A stretch of DNA of 64,000 nt from Qipengyuania gaetbuli. Lineage in GTDB: Bacteria; Pseudomonadota; Alphaproteobacteria; Sphingomonadales; Sphingomonadaceae. Below the pieces are notes generated by a model. It was not told where the DNA came from and did no database searches. It worked only from the letters and a program-made list of their open reading frames with translations. The translations under genes and the position numbers were made by a program. Where the stretch lies: NCBI RefSeq assembly GCF_020171365.1, contig NZ_JAIUZO010000002.1, forward strand, positions 2,326,001-2,390,000. Reading direction: 5' to 3'. Within the stretch, counting starts at the first letter, position 1. Every line of letters starts with the position of its first letter. This document shows positions 57,913 to 64,000 of the stretch, one piece after another.

Positions 57913-58277
57913 CAGTCACGCTCCTCACGTTCACGGCGCTTCTTCGAGTCGCGCTCGTTCTTGCGCATCATGACCGACGGGCCGGTTTCGTGCTCGTCGA
58001 CGGCGATCGTCATGTAACGGATCACGTCTTCGTTGATGCGGGTCTGGCGTTCGAGTTCGGCAACGACGGAGCCGGGGCCCTCGATGTTGAGCAGAACGAA
58101 ATGCGCCTTGCGGTTACGGTCGATCTTGTAGGCGAGGTTCTTGAGACCCCAGGTCTCGGTCTTGGTGACCTTACCGTTGTTCGCTTCGACGATTTCGGTC
58201 GCCGTGGCGGCGAGCTGGTCTACCTGAGCCTGGCTCAGGTCCTGTCGCGCCAAGAAGACATGCTCGTAGAGAGCCAT
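57912..58277 (-). CDS. rpsF: 30S ribosomal protein S6
   Basis: 121 residues. [20 protein letters not shown] and [20 protein letters not shown] are the S6 fold. The C-terminus is a charged tail ending REREERD, with a terminal Asp rather than the Glu-Glu end that RimK extends in E. coli. First gene of rpsF-rpsR-rplI. The 205 bp upstream (58278-58482) are shared with the divergent DUF808 gene and contain no other gene. Confidence 0.98.
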   Translation of the reverse strand: MALYEHVFLARQDLSQAQVDQLAATATEIVEANNGKVTKTETWGLKNLAYKIDRNRKAHFVLLNIEGPGSVVAELERQTRINEDVIRYMTIAVDEHETGPSVMMRKNERDSKKRREREERD

Positions 58278-58482
58278 GCTCTTGTCCTTTCACTTGCTGG
58301 CCGATCGCTGGCTGATCCGCGGGATTGCGGGGCCCCTCCGGCTTTCTTCATATCCGTCGCCCGGAAGCGAGGGATGCGCGCACATAGCGGGATTCTGCGC
58401 GAATGCAAGCCAAACTCTCCCCTTGCCGGGGCGGAACGTGCGGGGCAGGGGGCCGTTGCCCGTGAAACTGAGGAGATAATGC

Positions 58483-59451
58483 GTGCCCGGCGGACTTGTA
58501 GCGCTTCTTGACGATATTTCGGTCATCGCCCGCACTGCGGCCGCATCGCTGGACGATGTCAGCGTCGCAGCGAGCAAGGCAGGCACCAAGGCTGCGGGCG
58601 TGGTCATCGACGATGCAGCGGTGACGCCGTCCTATGTCACGGGCCTCAATCCTGCGCGTGAGTTGCCGATCATCTGGAAGATCACCAAGGGAAGCCTGCG
58701 CAACAAGCTTATCTTCCTGCTTCCGGGCGCGCTTCTGCTCAGCTGGTTCCTGCCCCAGGCGATCACCTACATCCTCATGCTCGGCGGCAGTTACCTTTCG
58801 TTCGAGGGCGCGGAAAAGGTGCTGGAGAAACTGGGCGGCGAAAAGCACGGCAAGACGCTCGACGATGCGATTTCCGATCCGGTCCAGTTCGAGCGCGAGC
58901 GGGTGAACGGCGCCGTTCGCACCGATCTCATCCTGTCGGCTGAAATCATGGCCATCTCGCTCAACGAGATTGCCACCATGACCGACAGCTTCTGGGTGCG
59001 TGCCGCGGCGCTTGCGGCGGTCGGCATCGCTATCACGGTCATCGTTTACGGCGCCGTAGCCCTGATCGTGAAGATGGACGACGTCGGCCTGCATCTGGCG
59101 AAAAGGGAATCGAGCACCGCGCAGAACTTCGGCAAGTTCCTGCTCCGGGCGATGCCTTGGCTGCTGGCGGCGCTGTCGTTCATCGGCACCATCGCCATGC
59201 TATGGGTCGGCGGCGGGATCGTCCTTCACGGGCTGCATGAAATCGGCATCCACGGCCCGTCCGACTGGGCGCACGGGATCCAGCACACGGTCGAAGCCGC
59301 GACCGGAGCGCTTTCGGGCTTCCTCGGCTGGTTGACCTATGCAGTAATTTCGGCCCTGTTCGGGCTGATGCTCGGCTTCGTCATCGTCTTCGTGCTGCAC
59401 AAGGTATTGGGCTTCGGCCACGGCGTGGGCGAAGGCGCCGAAGCGCACTGA
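58483..59451 (+). CDS. DUF808 (YedI-like) membrane protein
   Basis: 322 residues from GTG 58483, preceded by GAGGAGATAAT. The start PGGLVALLDDISVIARTAAA, then SLDDVSVAASKAGTKAAGVV and IDDAAVTPSYVTGLNPAREL, is the unmistakable DUF808 N-terminus. About six helices. Function unknown. Convergent with the Mur-ligase-like gene, 3 bp apart. Confidence 0.94.
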   Translation: MPGGLVALLDDISVIARTAAASLDDVSVAASKAGTKAAGVVIDDAAVTPSYVTGLNPARELPIIWKITKGSLRNKLIFLLPGALLLSWFLPQAITYILMLGGSYLSFEGAEKVLEKLGGEKHGKTLDDAISDPVQFERERVNGAVRTDLILSAEIMAISLNEIATMTDSFWVRAAALAAVGIAITVIVYGAVALIVKMDDVGLHLAKRESSTAQNFGKFLLRAMPWLLAALSFIGTIAMLWVGGGIVLHGLHEIGIHGPSDWAHGIQHTVEAATGALSGFLGWLTYAVISALFGLMLGFVIVFVLHKVLGFGHGVGEGAEAH

Positions 59452-59454
59452 CAG

Positions 59455-60882
59455 TCAGGAAAGGCGTTCGAACACCCGCTGGGCGAATTCGCTCAACGTA
59501 TCGTCGCGCGCGCCCATGACCACGATACGGTCGCCCGGGCGCGCCATGCTGACCAGCCGGTCCTCGACATCCTTGCGGGCAGGGACATGCTCGGCATGGC
59601 CGCCAGCTTCGCCGATCAGTGCGATGATGCGCTCGCTCCCCTCGCTGCGGTCGACGGTCCCGCCGAAATAGACGGGGTCGGACAGGATCACGAGGTCGTC
59701 GTCACCAAGTTCGGCGGCGAAGGTCTGGGCCAGTTCGGCGCCCATCTGCCGCAAGGGGCCGTAGCCGTGCGGCTGGAAGAAGGCGATCACGCGGCCCGGA
59801 TGCGCTTTCAGCGTTCGCAAGGTGGCGGCGCACTTTTCCGGATTGTGCCCGAAATCGTCGATCACGGTAATGGCTGCGTGTGTGGTGCCGACGATGTCGA
59901 ACCTGCGCGCAAGGCCCTTGAAACCGGCGAGCGCCTGCACCGAATCCCGCACCGGAACACCGGCGGCGGCGGCAGCTGCAATTGCGGCGAGGGCATTGGC
60001 GAGGTTGTGCCGGCCGGGCATTTCGAGGCGTAGAGGATACTGGCTGCCGTCGTGCCGGTCGATGACCAGCGCCGCCTGGCGCACCGGCCCTTCGGCGATG
60101 CTGTCGGGGACGATGCCGATCTGAGCCTTGTCCTGCTCGATGCCGAAAGTAATGACTTCCTTTGCATGCGGCAGCAGGGCGAGCGCTTCGGGATCGTCGG
60201 CATTGATCACCGAAATGCGACTGCGCGAGAGGTAGTCGCCGAACAGCTGGCGCAATTCTTCCATGCTCTTGTGATCGAGGCTGACGTTGAGCAGCACGCC
60301 TACTGCCGGGCGGTAGAGTGCGATGGACCCGTCGCTTTCGTCCACCTCGCTGACATAGAGGCTCTGCGATCCCACGACCGCGCTGGCGAAAGGCCGATCG
60401 GGCGAGACGAAGTTCTTCATCACGGCGCCGTTCATGATGGTCGGCGCGCGTCCGGTTGCCTCAAGGATCCAGCCGAGCATGCCGGTGACGGTTGACTTGC
60501 CGCTCGTCCCAGCGACGGCGAGGCCGGCGCCGCTGGTGTTGAAGAGGATCGAATTGAGCTCTGCCCGGGTAAGCCGCAGGCAGGCGAGCTCCGTGGCACG
60601 CTGGATTTCCGGAACCGTGTCCTCGATTGCGGCCGAGGCGACGACGATCTGCTCGCCCGAGATGATCCCGCTGCCGTCCTGCGGGTAGAGTGCGAAGCCC
60701 TGCCGTTCCAGCGCGGCGAATTTGACCGGCGTGCGCCCCTGGTCGTGGCTGCGGTCGGAACCCGCCACACTACAACCGCGCCCTTTCAGGATCTGCGCAA
60801 GCGGTAGCATCCCCGATCCGCCGATCCCGACGAAGAAGAACGGGCGGGCAAACAGGTCTTCGGGGCTGGGGAAGTCAGTCAT
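59455..60882 (-). CDS. Mur-ligase family protein, MurC/Mpl-like
   Basis: 475 residues from ATG 60882. Three Mur-ligase domains: N-terminal FFFVGIGGSGMLPLAQIL, ATP-binding AGTSGKSTVTGMLGWIL, and the C-terminal domain with VIDDFGHNPEKCAATLRTLK. The sequence SLDHKSMEELRQLFGDYL differs from both the MurC and Mpl forms at this point, so the substrate is not settled. An S66 LD-carboxypeptidase gene diverges from it 53 bp away, which suggests muropeptide recycling rather than primary MurC synthesis. Confidence 0.85.
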   Translation of the reverse strand: MTDFPSPEDLFARPFFFVGIGGSGMLPLAQILKGRGCSVAGSDRSHDQGRTPVKFAALERQGFALYPQDGSGIISGEQIVVASAAIEDTVPEIQRATELACLRLTRAELNSILFNTSGAGLAVAGTSGKSTVTGMLGWILEATGRAPTIMNGAVMKNFVSPDRPFASAVVGSQSLYVSEVDESDGSIALYRPAVGVLLNVSLDHKSMEELRQLFGDYLSRSRISVINADDPEALALLPHAKEVITFGIEQDKAQIGIVPDSIAEGPVRQAALVIDRHDGSQYPLRLEMPGRHNLANALAAIAAAAAAGVPVRDSVQALAGFKGLARRFDIVGTTHAAITVIDDFGHNPEKCAATLRTLKAHPGRVIAFFQPHGYGPLRQMGAELAQTFAAELGDDDLVILSDPVYFGGTVDRSEGSERIIALIGEAGGHAEHVPARKDVEDRLVSMARPGDRIVVMGARDDTLSEFAQRVFERLS

Positions 60883-60935
60883 CGCGGTCTCGCTATGCAG
60901 TTGCAGCCGCCAAGACAAGCAGGCATGACGCAGGC

Positions 60936-61775
60936 GTGCACCGTCCCGTCCGAAAAGTCGCCATTTGCGCCCCCGCAACGCCTTTGAAGCGCGAATATGC
61001 GGAGCGCGTGACCGCGCTGGCTGCTGCCGAGTTTCCGGACCTCGAGCTGCATTTCCACGAACAGTGTTTCGTCGAGGAAGGGCATTTCGCAGGACCCGAC
61101 GAACTCCGCCTCGCTGCCTTGCTCGAATGCGCGAACGATGCGTCCGTTGACGCGATCTGGTTCGCCAAGGGCGGCTACGGGTCGAACCGCATCACGCAAG
61201 GTTTCCTCGACCATGCGAATGAGGCGGCGCGGGCCAAGGCCTATGTCGGCTATTCGGACTGCGGGACCCTGCTGGGCGCGCTCTACCGCAATTCCCTCGG
61301 CCATGCGGTCCATGCGCCCATGCCTTGCGACCTGGCGCGGGAGGGCGGGGATGAAGCCATCCGCCGCGTGCTCGCATGGTTCGGCGGCGACGATGGCGGA
61401 CTTGAGCCCGGCCTTGGCGAAACGCCTGCGGTCGCCTTCAATCTCTACACGCTCGCCATGATGCTCGGAACGCCCTTCATGCCGGACCTTTCGGGGCACG
61501 AGGTGCTGGTCGAAGAGGTTGCCGAGCATGAATATGCCATCGACCGGCTGTTCTTCCACGTCACTGCGCAACTGGGAGGCGTGGCAGGCATCCGCTTGGG
61601 CGAGGTCACGGCCATCCCCGAAAACGACCGGCCTTTCGGCGCTACGGTAGTGGAAATTGCGCAGGACTGGTGCAGCCGTAGCGGCATTCCCTATCTCGGC
61701 CGCGCCGAGATCGGGCACACCGCTACCAACAGGATCGTGCCCTTCGGCCTTGAGGCGCGCGGCACACGGGCCTAA
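60936..61775 (+). CDS. S66 family LD-carboxypeptidase
   Basis: 279 residues from GTG 60936. The Ser-Glu-His triad is recognisable: Ser in YVGYSDCGTLLGAL, Glu in LVEEVAEHEYAIDRLF, and His in EIGHTATNRIVPFGL. LdcA-type enzymes remove the terminal D-Ala from tetrapeptides during cytoplasmic muropeptide recycling. Pairs naturally with the divergent Mur-ligase-like gene. Confidence 0.92.
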   Translation: MHRPVRKVAICAPATPLKREYAERVTALAAAEFPDLELHFHEQCFVEEGHFAGPDELRLAALLECANDASVDAIWFAKGGYGSNRITQGFLDHANEAARAKAYVGYSDCGTLLGALYRNSLGHAVHAPMPCDLAREGGDEAIRRVLAWFGGDDGGLEPGLGETPAVAFNLYTLAMMLGTPFMPDLSGHEVLVEEVAEHEYAIDRLFFHVTAQLGGVAGIRLGEVTAIPENDRPFGATVVEIAQDWCSRSGIPYLGRAEIGHTATNRIVPFGLEARGTRA

Positions 61776-61801
61776 GCGCCGCTCCCGAACAGGAGAGTAA
61801 C

Positions 61802-62740
61802 ATGACTGCATTCATCTTTCCCGGACAGGGAAGCCAGAAGGTCGGCATGGGCGTGGACCTCGCCGAGGCCAGCGCGCATGCCCGCGAGGTGTTCGAGGAA
61901 GTCGACGACGCGCTGAACCAGAAGCTTTCCGCCGTGATGAAGGACGGGCCTGAAGGCGAACTGACGCTTACCTCCAACGCCCAGCCTGCGATCATGGCGA
62001 ACTCGATTGCCACCTTGCGCGTGCTGGAAAAGGAATTCGGCGTCGTGCTGGCCGACAAGGCCGCCTGCGTCGCGGGCCATTCGCTCGGCGAATACAGCGC
62101 GCTGTGCGCGGCGGGCGCTTTCTGCCTTGCCGAGTCCGCCAAGCTGCTGCGCCTGCGCGGTATCGCCATGCAGGACGCGGTTCCGATCGGCGTGGGCGCG
62201 ATGGCCGCGCTGCTGGGGGCCGATATCGAAAAGGCAACCGCGCTCGCCGCTGCCGCTGCCGAAGGGCAGGTGTGCGAAGTCGCCAACGACAACGATCCCA
62301 CGCAGGTCGTCATTTCCGGCCATGCCGAAGCGATCGACCGCGCCATCGAACTGGCCAAGGATCACGGGATCAAGCGCGGCATCAAGCTGCCCGTATCCGC
62401 ACCCTTCCATTGTTCGCTGATGGAGCCGGCCGCCCGCCGGATGGAAGCCGCGCTGGCGGAAACCGCGCCCTCGGCCTTCACCGTCCCGATCTTCGCCAAT
62501 GTGACCGCTTCGCGCGTCACCGATCCTGCCGAGGAACAGCACCTGCTGGTCGAGCAGGTCACCGGCCGCGTGCGCTGGCGCGAAAGCGTCATCGCCATGC
62601 GCGAGGGAGGTATCGAACGCTTCGTCGAACTGGGCGGCAAGGTGCTCGGCCCGATGGTCGGGCGCATCGACAAGGAGGCGACCACCATCAGCCTCGTCAC
62701 CATGGAAGACCTCGAGAATTTCGCCAAGGAGAACGCATGA
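61802..62740 (+). CDS. fabD: Malonyl-CoA:ACP transacylase
   Basis: 312 residues. The N-terminal FIFPGQGSQKVGMGVDLAEA and nucleophile Ser in GHSLGEYSALCAAGA are diagnostic. The His is in SAPFHCSLMEPAA. It loads malonate on ACP for fatty-acid synthesis. Its stop overlaps the fabG start (4 bp). GGAGAGTAAC-type ribosome site upstream. Confidence 0.97.
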   Translation: MTAFIFPGQGSQKVGMGVDLAEASAHAREVFEEVDDALNQKLSAVMKDGPEGELTLTSNAQPAIMANSIATLRVLEKEFGVVLADKAACVAGHSLGEYSALCAAGAFCLAESAKLLRLRGIAMQDAVPIGVGAMAALLGADIEKATALAAAAAEGQVCEVANDNDPTQVVISGHAEAIDRAIELAKDHGIKRGIKLPVSAPFHCSLMEPAARRMEAALAETAPSAFTVPIFANVTASRVTDPAEEQHLLVEQVTGRVRWRESVIAMREGGIERFVELGGKVLGPMVGRIDKEATTISLVTMEDLENFAKENA

Positions 62741-63492
62741 TGTTCAGCCTCGAAGGAAAGACCGCCCTCGTTACCGGCGCCAGCGGCGGCATCGGTTCCT
62801 CGATCGCCCGCGCTCTTGCTCGCCAGGGCGCCCGCCTCGCGCTGTCGGGCTCCAACGCGGCCAAGTTGCGCGCCTTCCGCGAGGAGCTGAACGACGAATT
62901 CGGGCACGACCATGTCGAGATCACCTGCAATTTGTCCGACACGAAGCAGGTCGAAGAACTGATCCCGGCGACCGTCGACACGCTCGGCCGGATGGACATC
63001 CTCGTCAATAATGCCGGCATTACGCGCGACAACCTCGCCATGCGCATGAAGGACGAGGAATGGGACGAGGTGATCCGCATCAACCTCGAGGCGAGCTTCC
63101 GCCTGATGCGCGCCAGCGCGCGTCCGATGATGAAGGCCAAGGGCGGTCGCATCATCTCGATCACCAGCGTGGTCGGCCACACCGGCAATCCGGGCCAGAT
63201 GAACTATACTGCGGCCAAGGGCGGCCTCACTGCCATGTCGAAGAGCCTCGCGCAGGAACTCGCCAGCCGCAACATCACGGTGAACTGCGTCGCACCGGGC
63301 TTCATTCGCACGGCGATGACCGATGCGCTGACCGACGACCAGAAGGGCGCGATCAATTCGCGCATTCCCATGGGCCGCATGGGCGAGGGTGACGAGATCG
63401 GCGCTGCCGTGGCCTATCTCGCCAGCGACGAGGCGGCCTATGTCACCGGCCAGACCATCCATGTGAACGGCGGCATGGCGATGATGGGATAA
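62737..63492 (+). CDS. fabG: 3-oxoacyl-ACP reductase
   Basis: 251 residues from ATG 62737 (a second ATG follows directly). Cofactor motif TGASGGIGSSIAR, NNAGITRDNLAMRMKDEEWD, and catalytic YTAAKGG. PGFIRTAMTDALTDDQK and YVTGQTIHVNGGMAMMG complete the FabG pattern. It reduces the 3-ketoacyl group in each elongation cycle. fabD-fabG order is standard; acpP is not downstream here. Confidence 0.97.
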   Translation: MMFSLEGKTALVTGASGGIGSSIARALARQGARLALSGSNAAKLRAFREELNDEFGHDHVEITCNLSDTKQVEELIPATVDTLGRMDILVNNAGITRDNLAMRMKDEEWDEVIRINLEASFRLMRASARPMMKAKGGRIISITSVVGHTGNPGQMNYTAAKGGLTAMSKSLAQELASRNITVNCVAPGFIRTAMTDALTDDQKGAINSRIPMGRMGEGDEIGAAVAYLASDEAAYVTGQTIHVNGGMAMMG

Positions 63493-63648
63493 ACCCCTTT
63501 TATCCCCAAGGAATCGGTCATGTAGCGGGCTGGCAGGGCGCTCAAGCCTTGCCCCCGCATACCGCCCCGCTAGGGTGGATATCCGTATTCCGGCGCTCAG
63601 GGGCGATTCCGGCCCTTCGCGCGCCCAACAGGGACGAAAGAAGGACCC

Positions 63649-64000
63649 ATGAAGGCCACTATCGAACGCGCAACGCTGCTGCGCTGTCTCTCCCACGTGC
63701 AGTCGGTCGTCGAACGCCGCAACACCATCCCGATCCTGTCGAACGTGCTCATCGAAGCCGAAGGCAACGGGCTGAAGGTCATGGCGACCGACCTCGATTT
63801 GCAGGTGGTGGAGCACATGGATGCCGCCAGCGTGGAATCGTCCGGCGCGATCACCGTTTCGGCCCACCTGCTGTTCGACATCGCGCGCAAGCTGCCCGAA
63901 GGTAGCCAGGTCAGCCTCGAAACCGCGGAAAATCGCATGGCGATCAAGGCCGGGCGCAGCCGCTTCTCGCTGCCGACGCTGCCGCGCGACGATTTCCCGG
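63649..64000 (+). CDS. dnaN: DNA polymerase III beta subunit (sliding clamp), N-terminal part
   Basis: The first 117 codons; the gene runs off the window. MKATIERATLLRCLSHVQSV, RRNTIPILSNVLIEAEGNGL and MATDLDLQVVEHM are the conserved first clamp domain, with RSRFSLPTLPRDDFP near the cut. The upstream 156 bp (63493-63648) contain no gene. The neighbour is fabG, not dnaA. Confidence 0.96.
   Translation, partial: MKATIERATLLRCLSHVQSVVERRNTIPILSNVLIEAEGNGLKVMATDLDLQVVEHMDAASVESSGAITVSAHLLFDIARKLPEGSQVSLETAENRMAIKAGRSRFSLPTLPRDDFP

Noticed and set aside
55963..58017. 684-codon open frame on the forward strand
   Set aside because: It runs antisense through amn, rplI, rpsR and rpsF. Four certain genes on the other strand exclude it.
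62362..63867. 501-codon open frame on the reverse strand
   Set aside because: Antisense to fabD, fabG and dnaN; composition is typical of a GC-rich shadow frame.

Overview
The window is a dense, high-GC, gene-rich stretch of chromosome from an alphaproteobacterium, most likely Sphingomonadales and probably Erythrobacteraceae. The pointers are protein families and local gene orders: split F0 ATP synthase genes with paired b/b' subunits, aroA-cmk-rpsA, rpsF-rpsR-rplI, a TIGR02300 zinc-ribbon protein, and a RimB-RimK pair. The genus call is inference from family resemblance; no database search was possible. There is no rRNA operon, CRISPR array, transposase, integrase or prophage gene, so nearly all of the window is core genome.

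Layout. 1-13 kb: two membrane proteins (one cut by the window edge), xseB-ispA-coaD, a periplasmic cyclophilin, queA and tgt (queuosine tRNA modification) around an ABC-2 exporter and a DUF481 barrel, an SDR, an M50-like protease, rpsD, and lapA-pyrF-GNAT-trpF. 13-25 kb: purB, a large DUF3857/transglutaminase/TPR protein, radC, the YdbH-YnbE-YdbL envelope locus, and the F0 ATP synthase operon. 25-33 kb: PepSY-type protein, quinone oxidoreductase, gloB, rpsA, cmk, aroA, a TIGR02300 protein and tRNA-Ala(GGC). 33-39.6 kb: the ribosome/SRP cluster ffh-rpsP-rimM-trmD-rplS, split by an oxidoreductase, a nitrilase and two small membrane-protein genes. 40-47 kb: a DPP4-like peptidase, asd, a lipoprotein, and an autoregulated-looking marR-emrA-emrB efflux operon. 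47-53 kb: one long co-directional run from an HCCA-isomerase-like protein to RimB-RimK. 53-64 kb: an SDR, a three-gene secreted-protein cluster, AMP nucleosidase, rpsF-rpsR-rplI, DUF808, a Mur-ligase/LD-carboxypeptidase pair, fabD-fabG and the start of dnaN.

The most unusual spot is 37.6-38.5 kb. The first 13 codons of trmD occur twice, 520 bp apart. The copies differ only at synonymous sites and in the start codon (ATG versus GTG). Between them lies an AT-rich segment with one three-helix membrane-protein gene. The upstream copy is a dead 5' fragment; the downstream copy runs into intact trmD. Each copy is preceded by a small membrane-protein gene ending 11-13 nt before the trmD start, so this looks like a cassette added at the 5' end of an essential gene. 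A second candidate for an uncharacterised system is the secreted trio at 54.2-55.4 kb (subunit-like protein, PapD-like protein, C-terminally helical protein). Its first gene has a near-perfect Shine-Dalgarno sequence that can be masked by an adjacent complementary stretch.
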